Assembly: GCF_024707105.1 (NCBI RefSeq) | Contig: NZ_JANQAJ010000011.1 | Coordinates: 569,488-633,487, forward strand | From: Devosia ginsengisoli | Lineage (GTDB): Bacteria > Pseudomonadota > Alphaproteobacteria > Rhizobiales > Devosiaceae | Reading direction: 5' to 3' | Length of the DNA: 64,000 nucleotides | Part shown: positions 20,665-30,902 of the stretch, one piece after another | Position numbering within the stretch: position 1 is the stretch's first letter | Layout of the letters: every line of letters starts with the position of its first letter | The notes under the pieces: model-generated | Told to the model about the DNA's origin: nothing | Seen by the model: only the letters and a program-made list of their open reading frames with translations | Databases searched by the model: none | Program-made: the position numbers and the translations under genes

Positions 20665-20689
20665 AACGCCGGCCCAGAGGACCGGCGTT
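20665..20689 (-). terminator. Hairpin terminator downstream of the MarR/LdtR-like gene
   Basis: AACGCCGG cccagagga CCGGCGTT. Confidence 0.5.
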
Positions 20690-20732
20690 TGCATAACGGT
20701 GTGGCACGACTGCAACAGCGGCCGTAGCGGGC

Positions 20733-21242
20733 CTAGAGCTTGTAGAGGATCTGGTCGACCCAGAAGCGCTCGAGGCGGGCGAGGGCCTTGTTGAGGCCGT
20801 CGAATTCGTCGTCGCCCAGGCCACCGACCTTGTCGATGGATTTGAGGTGACGGTCATAGAGTTCGTCGATGACTTCGGCCACTTCCTCGCCCTTGGGGGT
20901 CAGCCGGATGCGGACCGAGCGGCGGTCGGAGCGGGAGCGCTCCTGGAAGATATAGCCGGTTTCGACCAGCTTCTTGAGATTGTACGAGACATTGCTGCCC
21001 AGATAGTAACCGCGGGAGCGCAACTCGCCGGCGGTCAGTTCGGCATCGCCGATATTGAACATCAGCAGGGCCTGGACCGGGTTGATATCGTCCCACCCCA
21101 TGCGGTCGAATTCATCCTTGATGAGATCGAGCAGGCGGCGGTGGAGACGTTCCACACGGGAAACCGCTTCCAGATAGAGCGGCTTCAGGCTCTGGGGACG
21201 TTCCGGGACGATGGCCTCGGCTGCGTTGGATTTGATTGCCAT
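20733..21242 (-). CDS. ldtR: MarR-family regulator, LdtR-like
   Basis: DINPVQALLMFNIGDAELTAGELRSRGYYLGSNVSYNLKKLVETGYIFQERSRSDRRSVRIRLT; adjacent to an L,D-transpeptidase. Confidence 0.8.
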   Translation of the reverse strand: MAIKSNAAEAIVPERPQSLKPLYLEAVSRVERLHRRLLDLIKDEFDRMGWDDINPVQALLMFNIGDAELTAGELRSRGYYLGSNVSYNLKKLVETGYIFQERSRSDRRSVRIRLTPKGEEVAEVIDELYDRHLKSIDKVGGLGDDEFDGLNKALARLERFWVDQILYKL

Positions 21243-21267
21243 TTGTGCCTCACTGTTTTGCAGTCTG

Positions 21268-21281
21268 TGCGATTTTTCGCA
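21268..21281. promoter_or_regulatory. Palindrome TGCGA-TTTT-TCGCA, candidate autoregulatory operator of the LdtR-like gene
   Basis: Perfect inverted repeat about 25 bp upstream of the start codon. Confidence 0.4.
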
Positions 21282-21454
21282 TCTCATGAGGCCAAACTAC
21301 GGCGTGCGGACTAAGATCACCCTAAGCGACGTGATTAAGCACATCTTACTGGAAAACAATGAGAATTTGGCTTTATGCTTCGTTACACCAGTGCATAAAT
21401 TTGTAACCTTACGAGGGTGTGAAGGGCGGCGGGGCCGCCCTCCTGCCAATCGTG

Positions 21455-21859
21455 TCACGCCAGTGCGCGGGCGCCTGCCAGCTTGAGCGCCAGCACGCCG
21501 GCCACCGCAATCCCCTGCCCTGCAAGCAGCACCAGGCCGATGGGGCTGAGAGTGGCCGCATGTAGCACGAGCAGCGCAATGGTCCCCGCCACCCAGACAA
21601 CATCTCCAACAATGTTGCCGCGAATGACGCCCTTTGCGGGGTGTCCGGTGCGCGCTATCCAGGCATTGAACGCAGCCCATGGCAAAAGCAACAGGCCGAT
21701 GGTCCAGAGGAAGCCCGATGGCAGGGTCCAGCCGGCCAATTGCGTCAGCGGCTCGGCGAGGACAAGCAGCGCGACGCCCATGGCGGCCGATACGATGGCA
21801 TCCACGCCGTAGACAAGATGCGGATCGAGGCGCGGCAGGGTCTGGGTCATTGTCGTCAT
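21455..21859 (-). CDS. Small integral membrane protein
   Basis: About 134 aa, several hydrophobic helices. Confidence 0.6.
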   Translation of the reverse strand: MTTMTQTLPRLDPHLVYGVDAIVSAAMGVALLVLAEPLTQLAGWTLPSGFLWTIGLLLLPWAAFNAWIARTGHPAKGVIRGNIVGDVVWVAGTIALLVLHAATLSPIGLVLLAGQGIAVAGVLALKLAGARALA

Positions 21860-21984
21860 GGCGGCACTCCGTTCGGTTTGTCGATGGCCCGACGGTGCCG
21901 CGCCCGAGGTCATGGTTTCAATTACGTGCAAGGTAATGGAATAGCGGCTGCACCCAGTTCATGCTGGCTGGTCAATGGAGGGCG

Positions 21985-22725
21985 ATGATGTTCAGCACGA
22001 TGTTGCGGGAGTGGCGCGGCCTGCGCGGGATGAGCCAGCTCGAGCTGGCGCTGAGTGCGGACGTCTCGGCGCGGCACATCTCCTTCATCGAGTCCGAACG
22101 ATCCAAGCCCAGCGTGGATATGGTGCTCAGGCTGGCCGAGGCACTGACCCTGCCGCTGCGCGAGCGCAATGCCATGCTGGTCGCCGCGGGCTTCGCGCCG
22201 CAATTCGGCGACAGCGACTGGAACAGCGAGGCGATGGCGGAGGTGCGCCAGGCAGCGGGCCTGCTGCTGGGGGCGCATGAGCCCTACCCCGCCATCGTGC
22301 TCGACATGGCCTTCAACATACTCGACGCCAATCCGCCGGCTTTGGGCATGATCGGCGCGAGTCGGGAGCTGCTGGATCGGGTCAACCTGGTCGACCTGGT
22401 CTACACGCCGGGGCCGGTGCGTGAATCGATCATCAACTGGACGGACGTGGCCGAATATCTGCTGCATCGCATGCGCGAGGGGGTGCGGCGCCACGGGCCG
22501 CAATCGGCCATAGCTGCAGTTCTGCGCCGGGCAATGGCGCAGCCGGGGGCGGAGCAATTGTCCGCCGTGCGCAGCCATTGGCGCGGCTCGGTGCTGCTGC
22601 CGCTGGAATTCCGGATGAATGGCGAAATGACGCGCTGGTTCACCACGGTCACCAGTTTCGGTGCGCCGCAGGATGCGATGGCCGAGGAAATCACTATCGA
22701 GCAGTTTCACCCCAATCCGGGCTAG
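21985..22725 (+). CDS. XRE-family regulator with MmyB-like ligand-binding domain
   Basis: LREWRGLRGMSQLELALSADVSARHISFIESERSKPS. Confidence 0.88.
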   Translation: MMFSTMLREWRGLRGMSQLELALSADVSARHISFIESERSKPSVDMVLRLAEALTLPLRERNAMLVAAGFAPQFGDSDWNSEAMAEVRQAAGLLLGAHEPYPAIVLDMAFNILDANPPALGMIGASRELLDRVNLVDLVYTPGPVRESIINWTDVAEYLLHRMREGVRRHGPQSAIAAVLRRAMAQPGAEQLSAVRSHWRGSVLLPLEFRMNGEMTRWFTTVTSFGAPQDAMAEEITIEQFHPNPG

Positions 22726-23111
22726 TCAGCAGCGCGAGCCCGATTGAGGCGAATGGACAGCACGAAGATGACAGTTATCGACACCAGCAGCACCAGCCGG
22801 ACGGCAAAGCCGAAGGCGGTCATGCGGACATCGGGATTGCCAAGCAGGTAAAGCGCGAGTTCAAGCACGGTCGCGCCGACCAGCAACACCGCGCCCCAGC
22901 TCGCTTTGATCCACAGGCCGACGGCGGCAAACAGCCGGGCCAGCGCGAAAATGGCGAGATAGACGAAGCCGGTCATGCCCATCGTGGCGATGGGGCTGAC
23001 GGCGCCGAGATTGACGCCGAGCAGGCGCGCGGCGTCGTTGAGGCCCAGCAGCAGGCTGATAATGGCGACGATGCGGATATAGATGGCAATGGGTGGGGCG
23101 CTGAAATCCAT
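22722..23111 (-). CDS. Conserved membrane protein (possibly DUF6163-like)
   Basis: 129 aa, four hydrophobic segments. Confidence 0.6.
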   Translation of the reverse strand: MDFSAPPIAIYIRIVAIISLLLGLNDAARLLGVNLGAVSPIATMGMTGFVYLAIFALARLFAAVGLWIKASWGAVLLVGATVLELALYLLGNPDVRMTAFGFAVRLVLLVSITVIFVLSIRLNRARAAD

Positions 23112-23208
23112 GCCGGTTTTCTATCCCCATGCAACAGATGCGACAAGCCGGAGCTTGGATGGCACGGATGGCGCTGCTAAACGGAACGCACAGACAAGGA
23201 GCCGTTCC

Positions 23209-24222
23209 ATGGCCGACACCTGGCAGAAGCACGATATGGCATTTCTCGGCGGCCAGCGGCTGCGCCGCACGCGCCGCACGGCCTGGAGTCGCGCCATGGT
23301 GCGCGAAACCGTGCTCACACAAGCCGACCTGATCTGGCCGCTTTTCGTCATCGAGGGGGAGAACGAGAAGACACAGATCCGCACCATGCCGGGTGTCGAA
23401 CGGCTGAGCGTCGATCTCTGCGTCGAGGCAGCCAAAGCCGCACGGGATGCGGGCATTCCGGCGCTGGCGCTGTTTCCCAATACGCCGGACCATCTGCGCA
23501 GCGAGAATGGCGCCGAGGCCTATAACCCTGACAACCTGATGTGCCGGGCGCTATCAGCTATCAAGAGCGCCGTGCCCGAAGTGGGCCTGATCGCCGATGT
23601 GGCGCTGGACGAATATTCCAGCGACGGCCAGGACGGGCTGGTGCGCGACGGGGAAATCCTCAACGACGAGACGGTCGAGGTGATGATCCGCTCGGCTTTG
23701 GTGCAGAGCAAGGCTGGCGCCGACATCATCGCCCCCTCTGACATGATGGATGGCCGCGTCGGCGCCATTCGCGCGGCGCTTGACGATGAGGGGCATGAGC
23801 AGGTCCAGATCATGGCCTATGCCGCTAAATATGCCTCCTGTTTTTACGGCCCCTTCCGCGAGGCGGTGGGCTCGGGCAGCCGGCTCAAGGGTGAGAAGCG
23901 CACCTATCAGATGGATTACGCCAACTCCGACGAAGCCATGCGCGAGATCGAGCAGGATATTGTCGAGGGCGCCGACAGCATCATGGTCAAGCCCGGCCTG
24001 CCCTATCTGGACATCGTCCGCCGCGCCCGGGACAGCTTCAACATCCCCATCTACGCCTATCAGGTGAGTGGCGAATACGCGATGATCGAGATGGCCGCCG
24101 CCGCGGGCGCCATCGACCGCAAGGGGGCAATCCTCGAAAGCCTGCACGCTTTCAAGCGCGCCGGAGCCAATGGCGTGCTCACCTATTTCGCGCTGGAAGT
24201 GGCGCGGGAACTGGGTCGCTAG
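23209..24222 (+). CDS. hemB: Delta-aminolevulinic acid dehydratase (porphobilinogen synthase)
   Basis: QRLRRTRRTAWSRAMVRETVLTQADLIWPLFV; DIIAPSDMMDGRVGAIR. Confidence 0.97.
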   Translation: MADTWQKHDMAFLGGQRLRRTRRTAWSRAMVRETVLTQADLIWPLFVIEGENEKTQIRTMPGVERLSVDLCVEAAKAARDAGIPALALFPNTPDHLRSENGAEAYNPDNLMCRALSAIKSAVPEVGLIADVALDEYSSDGQDGLVRDGEILNDETVEVMIRSALVQSKAGADIIAPSDMMDGRVGAIRAALDDEGHEQVQIMAYAAKYASCFYGPFREAVGSGSRLKGEKRTYQMDYANSDEAMREIEQDIVEGADSIMVKPGLPYLDIVRRARDSFNIPIYAYQVSGEYAMIEMAAAAGAIDRKGAILESLHAFKRAGANGVLTYFALEVARELGR

Positions 24223-24229
24223 GTCTGGG

Positions 24230-24361
24230 TGCACGCCCTCGTGGTTCGAGGCTCGCGAAGGGCTCGCACCTCACCATGAGGGCTACTGGGGGACTTGGCG
24301 TATCAACAGCCCTCATGGTGAGGTGCGCTTCTTCAGCGCCTCGAACCACGAGGGCGTGGCA
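24230..24361. repeat. REP/BIME-like large inverted repeat, copy A
   Basis: Outer arms CACGCCCTCGTGGTTCGAGG / CCTCGAACCACGAGGGCGTG; inner arms CACCTCACCATGAGGGCT / AGCCCTCATGGTGAGGTG. Confidence 0.85.
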
Positions 24362-24415
24362 CGATTTTACATCCTTCCCCTTGCACCCTGCCCCATTGGT
24401 GACAATCTTCTGTTC

Positions 24416-24928
24416 ATGAGCCAGAACCAGACCGCCCTGCCCGATCCCGCCACGGCCCCCGAACTGTTCGAGGGTGTGTTGACCCGCCGCGTGCTGGCCT
24501 TCTTCATCGACCTCTTCGTCATGGGGCTGATGATCCTGGCTTTTGCCTTTGTCGGACTGATCGCCGGATTCCTGACCTTCGGCCTGGCCTGGCTGGCGCT
24601 GATCTTCGTCGTTCCAGCCACCATCGTGCTCTATTACGGCGCGACGCTCGGCTCGCCACGGCGCGCGACCATGGGCATGCAGATGATGGATATCGTGCTG
24701 ACGCCGACGCGCGGCCAGCCGCTCGATGGCTGGATGGCGATCATCCACGCCGCCGTATTCTGGCTGACCACCTGGATTTCCTGGCCGCTGTCACTGCTCT
24801 TCGCCCTGTTCACGCCGCGCCGGCAGATGATCCACGACCTGATCACCGGCACGCTGATGGTGCGCCGCTCGCCGATGGTGCGCCATTGGCGGCAGGCTCG
24901 CTCGGCGCAAGCCAGCAGCGCATATTGA
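24416..24928 (+). CDS. RDD-family membrane protein
   Basis: TRRVLAFFIDLFVMGLMI; SPRRATMGMQMMDI; RRQMIHDLITGTLMVRR. Confidence 0.88.
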   Translation: MSQNQTALPDPATAPELFEGVLTRRVLAFFIDLFVMGLMILAFAFVGLIAGFLTFGLAWLALIFVVPATIVLYYGATLGSPRRATMGMQMMDIVLTPTRGQPLDGWMAIIHAAVFWLTTWISWPLSLLFALFTPRRQMIHDLITGTLMVRRSPMVRHWRQARSAQASSAY

Positions 24929-24987
24929 GTCATTGCCGGGTCTGAGGCGCGGGAGTACATTCTCCTGATTGCACTCAAGGGTCCTGG

Positions 24988-25716
24988 ATGACCGACCAGA
25001 CGCCGGAAACCACGCAGCTGTTTTTGACCGCGGCCATGCCGTGTCCCTACCTGCCGGGCAAGCAGGAGAGGAAGCTGTTTACCCATCTGACCGGCCGGCG
25101 CGCCGCGAACCTGCATCACCTGTTGAGCGAGAACGGTTTCCGCCGCAGCCAGAACCTGATTTACCGGCCCGCCTGCGAAGGCTGCAATGCCTGCCAGTCG
25201 GTGCGGATCGTCGCCAATGACTTCGTGGCGTCGAGTCGCTTCCGTCGCGTGCTGCGCCACAATGACGACCTTTCGGTCGAAGTGCGGCCCATTACGGCGA
25301 CGAGCGAGCAATACGAACTGTTCAAGCGCTATCTGGAATCGCGCCATGCCGGGGGCGGCATGAACCAGATGAGCTTCGTGGATTACGAATATATGGTCGA
25401 GGACACGCCGGTGCAGTCCGTGCTGGTGGAGTATCGCCTGCGCAACCATCCCGACCAGACCCTGGTGGCGGTGGCGCTGACCGATGTGATGCCCGACGGG
25501 CTCTCCATGGTCTATTCCTTCTTCGACCCCGACCTCGCCTCGCGGAGCCTGGGGACCTACCTCATCCTCGACCATATCGCGCAGGTCCGCTCGGCGGGGC
25601 TGCGCTATGTCTATCTCGGTTACTGGGTCAAGGATTCGCCGAAGATGGCCTACAAGGCCCTGTACAAGCCTCTGGAAGTCCAGCGCGGCACGCTGGGCTG
25701 GTGTTCGCTCGACTAA
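24988..25716 (+). CDS. Arginyl/leucyl-tRNA-protein transferase (Ate/Bpt family)
   Basis: AMPCPYLPGKQERKLFTHL, RPACEGCNACQSVRI, LGYWVKDSPKMAYK. Confidence 0.92.
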   Translation: MTDQTPETTQLFLTAAMPCPYLPGKQERKLFTHLTGRRAANLHHLLSENGFRRSQNLIYRPACEGCNACQSVRIVANDFVASSRFRRVLRHNDDLSVEVRPITATSEQYELFKRYLESRHAGGGMNQMSFVDYEYMVEDTPVQSVLVEYRLRNHPDQTLVAVALTDVMPDGLSMVYSFFDPDLASRSLGTYLILDHIAQVRSAGLRYVYLGYWVKDSPKMAYKALYKPLEVQRGTLGWCSLD

Positions 25717-25866
25717 GACTATCAGGTTACTTCGAAGCTGAATTGTTTCTGACGCAGTCCGTCAGTTATCGTTCAGCCGTTTACTGGCAGTGATCAGCGT
25801 GGGCGGCTGTGGACCGATGGGAAACGGGGCGCCCTTTCTTCCATCCTTAGTCCATGGAGAACCTCG

Positions 25867-26891
25867 TTGAAGATCAGAAGCATCTACCTCGCGTCCCTCC
25901 TGCTGGCCGCCCTGCCGGCTACGGCCTTTGCACAGGCCAGCATACCGGCAAATGTCGATTTTACCGCCGCGGCAACCATGCCGTCGCTCAAGGACCCGTC
26001 CCGCAAGGACGTCTTCGCCGTCACCATCGGCGATGCCCAGGTCAGGACCCAGCTCGAGCTGACCTGCTCGGCCGGCTATACCCAGTTCCTCGTCATGCGT
26101 TCGGACAAGGCCTGTGCCGTGGCCGGCAGCGGTTCCATCGTCAATCCGGCCAACCAGCAATTGCTGCCACGCACCCAGTATTCGGGCGGCTACACGGTCA
26201 ATGCCGATGGCTATACCGATGGCTCCGGCATGGCGGTCAACTACCTGGCCCTCGGCAAGGTCGCGCCGTCGGCCGGCGCCTTTGCCGGCTCGATGAACCT
26301 CAAGCCGGAAGTCACCTCCACCGGCGCCTCGGCGCTCAAGGTTCGATCATGGCCAATCTCGGCCAGAGTTCCGGCGGCTCTGTCATCGATGACCGCGTCG
26401 ATACGGTCGACCTGACGCGGCTCTTCATCCCCTCGGCCGGCCTGCCGTCCGATACGGGCTGCACCTGGTCGGGCAATATGGTGTTCGCCTACCAGACCGA
26501 AAGCTGGTTCCTCGACCTCAAGGCGACCTGCGCCGAAAAGGAATACGTCCTCAAGGGCAACATGCCCTGGACCGACTCGCCCGGCGTCGATGCCCAGACC
26601 CAGTATGACCTGACGCTCACCCTGCCCTCGACCGGCGCCACCAGCGACGATGCGCTGTTCGCCACTGCCGACGCCAATAGCGACCTGTTCGCGGCGGCCG
26701 ATGGCATTACCGCCCAGATCATCATGAAGGAATCCAAGCACGTCACCATCGACATCGACGGCGTGCTTACGGAAACCCCGTCGCAGGTCGATGCGTCGGG
26801 CCAGTTCGTCGGCACCAATGTGCCGGTGGAAGTGGTGCGCTCGCTGGCGACGCTGTTCGGCCTGCTGTCGTCGAACCTGTTCGGCGCGTAA
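25867..26891 (+). pseudogene. Hypothetical secreted protein with apparent frameshift
   Basis: MKIRSIYLASLLLAALPATAFAQ... continues in another frame from GSIMANLGQSSGG; junction near 26340. Confidence 0.65.
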
Positions 26892-26912
26892 GCCACCCGC
26901 AAGCAAGAGACA

Positions 26913-26938
26913 GGGCGGCCTTCGGGTCGCCCTTTTTC
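26913..26938 (+). terminator. Rho-independent terminator
   Basis: AGGGCGGCCTTCGGGTCGCCCTTTTT. Confidence 0.8.
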
Positions 26939-27008
26939 GTTGCCCCGGCCTTGCTTGCGCCATATGTCTCGGCGACATCGCCCCTCATGCCCACCTGCCG
27001 GACCTGCC

Positions 27009-27998
27009 ATGTCTTTGTTGTTTAAGCTGATCCGGCTTGGTCTGGTACTGGGCGCGCTTGGGGTGGCCACGCTCGCCATCCTCGCGCTGTTCGGCTTTGC
27101 CGTGCCCGAACTCGACCTGCTGAACCATGCGCAGATCTTCCTGCTGCCGGGGACAGTGATCGGCCTGGTGATCGTGGCATTGGCGCTGCGGGGACGCACC
27201 CGCAGCGTGGCCGTCATCTATGCCCTTGTCGGCCTTGCCGCATCCGCAAATGTGATGCTGCCCGAATTCATCGGTTCGCAGCAGGCCCGGCCGGTGGCGC
27301 CGGCGAGCGGCACCGTCACCATGATGACGCACAATCTTTTCGGCATGAATTATGAGATGGACAAGGTCGTCGCGGCTATCCGGGCCGAGGACCCCGATAT
27401 CATCGTGCTGCAGGAATATTTCGGCGAGCAGGCGACGGACCTGCACCCGCTCCTGCTGGCGGATTACCCGTTCTTCGTGCGTTGCCGGGGCGGCAAGCGG
27501 GCCAATCTGGGGCTCTATTCCCGCATCCCCTTCACGCAGGTCGATGACGGCGCCTGCCCCAACAATGCCTATGGTACGACCCGAACCGCGCATATCCTCG
27601 CCAACTTCCAGACCGATGGCGGCAAGAGTTTCTCGGTCATCACCACCCATATGGACTGGCCGATCCCCGTCGTGCGCCAGCATGAGCAGCTCGACGCGCT
27701 GTCAGAGGTCGTGGACAAGATCGAGGGACCGATGATCCTGGCGGGGGATTTCAACTCGACCTCGTGGTCCTATTCGCTGCGCGACTTCGTGGCGCGCAAC
27801 CACTTCACCCGCGAAACCATGAACCTCGTAACCTATCCGCTGAGCTGGTACTATCTGCGGGCCTGGCGGGAGACCATCCCGTTCCTGCCGCTGGACCATG
27901 TGATGACACGCGGTGGCGTCGTGGTGCATGACCTGCATGCCGGGCAGAAAACCGCGAGCGATCACCTGCCGGTGGTATTCACCTTCTCGGTGGAGTGA
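27009..27998 (+). CDS. Endonuclease/exonuclease/phosphatase-family membrane-anchored protein
   Basis: N-terminal TM helices; MTHNLFGMN, ILAGDFNSTSWS, SDHLPVVFTF. Confidence 0.88.
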   Translation: MSLLFKLIRLGLVLGALGVATLAILALFGFAVPELDLLNHAQIFLLPGTVIGLVIVALALRGRTRSVAVIYALVGLAASANVMLPEFIGSQQARPVAPASGTVTMMTHNLFGMNYEMDKVVAAIRAEDPDIIVLQEYFGEQATDLHPLLLADYPFFVRCRGGKRANLGLYSRIPFTQVDDGACPNNAYGTTRTAHILANFQTDGGKSFSVITTHMDWPIPVVRQHEQLDALSEVVDKIEGPMILAGDFNSTSWSYSLRDFVARNHFTRETMNLVTYPLSWYYLRAWRETIPFLPLDHVMTRGGVVVHDLHAGQKTASDHLPVVFTFSVE

Positions 27999-28002
27999 TC
28001 GG

Positions 28003-28126
28003 CTCACGCCCTCGTGGTTCGAGGCGCTGAAGAAGCGCACCTCCATGAGGGCTACTGGAGCATTGAGCCAAGAGTGGCCCTCATGGTGAGGCGGGAGCGT
28101 AGCGACCCTCGAACCACGAGGGAGTG
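28003..28126. repeat. REP/BIME-like inverted repeat, copy B
   Basis: TCACGCCCTCGTGGTTCGAGG...CCATGAGGGCTACTGG...CCCTCATGGTGAGGCGGGAGC...CCTCGAACCACGAGGG between convergent gene ends. Confidence 0.85.
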
Positions 28127-28129
28127 TCG

Positions 28130-28444
28130 CTAAGCCCCCACCTTCAGATCGAATACGATCAGCCCGTCCCGACCGCCCTCCAGCGCCGCCACCAGCCGGC
28201 TGCCGGCTGCCTTGTGGGCGGGATGCGGCAGGTAGCGGTCACGGGCGGCTTCATCGGCGAAATCCATGATGAAGCCATCGTTGAACCCCTGGCTGCGGCC
28301 TTCGGGCGAAATATTGGGGCCGAAATCGGCAGACAACAGCCCCTCGATCTGCCCCACCAATGCACCCAGCCCTGCATAGATTGCGGCGCGCTCATCGGCG
28401 CCGACATCGCTGCGAAACTTGACGAAGACGCAGTGGCGGATCAT
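28130..28444 (-). CDS. Stress-responsive A/B barrel (Dabb) domain protein
   Basis: [29 protein letters not shown]...YLPHPAHKA; overlaps parC stop. Confidence 0.85.
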   Translation of the reverse strand: MIRHCVFVKFRSDVGADERAAIYAGLGALVGQIEGLLSADFGPNISPEGRSQGFNDGFIMDFADEAARDRYLPHPAHKAAGSRLVAALEGGRDGLIVFDLKVGA

Positions 28445-30712
28445 CCGACGAACCTGTTGTTCCGCGGGAAGCCGTTGGGCGGCTGGCGGCCGGCAGCGGC
28501 GCGGTCGCCAAGCCAGTCGGTCAGTTCCTCGGTGGGCTTGGTATAGGTGCGGCCGGACGAATCCATCCAGGTCAGGCCATCGGCAGCCCAGAAGGTCTTG
28601 AGGTCGGAAATGCCGCCATCCTTGTAGCGCTGCAGGCGCACGCCCTTGCCGCGGCTCATCTCGGCCAGTTGGGTCAGCGGGAAAACCAGCAGCTTGCGAT
28701 TCTGCCCGATGACGGCAACCCGATCGCCGGCCACGGGCACCAGCAAGGCCGCCTCGTCGGGCGCGCCAACATTGAGGATCTGCTTGCCCTTGCGGGTATT
28801 GGCGATCATCTCGTCCTCGCCGACGATGAAGCCATAGCCGGCCGACGAGGCGACGATGCGCTTCTGGCCGGGGCGATAGACGAAGAGGTCGACAATGTCC
28901 TGCCCCTCCTCGATATCGACCATGATGCGCACCGGCTCGCCCTGCCCGCGTCCGCCGGGCAGCTTGTCGCCGGCCAGCGTATAGACCTTGCCGCCGGTGG
29001 TGAGCATCAGCAGCTTGTCGGTCGTCTCGCATTTGATCGACAGCTTGAGCCGGTCGCCGGCCTTGAAGCCGCGCTCGTCGTTGACGTCGGTGGCATGGCC
29101 GCGCGGCGCGCGAATCCAGCCCTTTTCGGAGAGGATGACGGTGATCGGCTCGCGCTCGATAAAGGCCTCGGTGACTTCGGCCAGGTCGGTCGTGGGCGTA
29201 TCGCCCAGAATGGTGCGGCGAGCGCCCAGCGCATGCGGCGTGCCATCGGCATTCACCAGCGGATAGGCCTTCTTCAGCGCCTCGATTTCCTTGCTGATAT
29301 TGCCCCATTGCCGCTTGTCGGAGGCCAGCAGGGCTTCGAGATGCCCCTTTTCCTCGGTCAGGTCGGCATGTTCCTTGCGCAGCTCGATTTCCTCGAGCTT
29401 GCGCAGGGAGCGCAGACGCATGTTGAGGATGGCTTCGGCCTGCACATCGGTCAACTCGAACGTGCTCATCAGGCTCGCCTTGGCATCGTCCTCCTCGCGG
29501 ATGATGCGGATCACCTCGTCGAGGTTGAGATAGGCGATGATATAGCCGGCCAGCACTTCGAGCCGGTGGGCGATCTGTTCCAGCCGATGCGTGGAACGGC
29601 GAACCAGCACTTCCTTGCGGTGCTCCAGCCAGGCCTTGAGCACCTGCGGCAGGCCCATGACCTTGGGCACGGCGCCCCTGTCGAGCACGTTGAGATTGAG
29701 CGGGAAGCGGGTTTCGAGATCAGTGGTCTTGAACAGTTGCTCCATCAGGATCACCGCATCGACGGTGCGGGCACGCGGTTCGAGCACGAGGCGGATATCG
29801 TCCGAAGACTCGTCGCGCACGTCCTTGAGCAAGGGCAGCTTCTTGGCCAGCAGCAATTCGGCGATCTTTTCGACCAGCCGCGACTTCTGCACCCCATAGG
29901 GGATTTGAGTGACGACGATGAGATAGACGCCGCGGCCGGTCTCTTCCACTTCCCACTTGGCGCGCAGGCGGAACGAGCCGCGGCCAGTCTCGTAGGACTG
30001 GGCGATGGAAGACGGGGATCTCGACCAGAATGCCCCCGGTCGGGAAGTCCGGCCCCTTCACGAATTGAGTCAGGTCGTGGGCGGAAGCCTCTGGATTGAC
30101 ATTGATAAGATGGAGCGCCGCATCGCAAAGCTCGGTCACGTTATGGGGCGGAATCGACGTCGCCATGCCCACGGCAATGCCGGTCGAACCATTGGCGAGC
30201 AGGTTCGGGAAATTGGACGGTAGCACGACCGGCTCTTCGTCTTCGCCGTCATAGGTCGGCTTGAAGTCGATGGCATTCTCGGTGATGCCTTCGAGCAGGC
30301 GCATGGCCACGTCAGTCATGCGGCTTTCGGTGTAACGCATGGCCGCGGCGCTATCGCCGTCGATATTGCCGAAATTGCCCTGCCCGTCGACCAGCGGATA
30401 GCGCTGGGCAAAATCCTGCGCCAGACGCACCAAGGCGTCATAGATCGACTGGTCGCCATGCGGGTGGAACTTACCGATCACGTCGCCGACGATACGGGCG
30501 GATTTCTTGTAGCCCTCGTTCGGCGCGAGCTTGAGCAGGCGCATGGCGTGGATGATGCGGCGATGCACGGGCTTGAGCCCGTCACGCGCATCGGGCAGCG
30601 CCCGCTGGGTGATGGTGGAGAGGGCGTAGGAAAGGTACCGCTCCTCAAGCGCCTGCTTGAGATCGACGACACGCTGGTCGTCGGCAGGCGGAAGGGTATC
30701 GGCGTCGGACAT
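28441..30712 (-). pseudogene. parC: DNA topoisomerase IV subunit A, frameshifted in this assembly (probable sequence error)
   Basis: N-terminal ORF 29720-30712 ([28 protein letters not shown]) and C-terminal ORF 28441-29949 in different frames; junction at G4 run 30014-30017. Confidence 0.88.
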
Positions 30713-30844
30713 GGGCAGAAATTCCGGGGGAACGAATCAGGAAAGCAGTATAACGGTCGGGACCGGATTTGTGTGCAAACACGCGGTTTTGCACGGGTTA
30801 TGACGCTCCTCCACTGCGTTACCCATTGTAGGGACGGCCGACAT

Positions 30845-30866
30845 TTTGATCCTTCGATCCATCAAA
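30845..30866. promoter_or_regulatory. Candidate MarR operator TTTGAT-N10-ATCAAA
   Basis: Inverted repeat in the 5' region of the marR-like gene. Confidence 0.4.
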
Positions 30867-30902
30867 GTATATTGCATGGCTTAAGAGCAGAATTCCCACC
30901 AG

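Noticed and set aside
19176-20696. 506-aa plus-strand ORF opposite the L,D-transpeptidase
   Set aside because: Antisense artefact; the minus strand has a YkuD catalytic motif and signal peptide
24240-24360. Coding interpretation of REP region (peptide EVRFFSASNHEG recurring in ORF track)
   Set aside because: Same peptide arises at 24.3 and 28.0 kb because the REP sequence is repeated; no start/RBS or codon conservation
28130-29308. 392-aa minus-strand ORF overlapping parC
   Set aside because: Only its C-terminal part (28130-28444, Dabb domain) is real; the rest is an alternative frame of parC
28441-30712. Programmed ribosomal frameshifting in parC and other split genes
   Set aside because: No slippery heptamer/pseudoknot pattern shared by the sites and too many unrelated genes affected; consensus error is simpler
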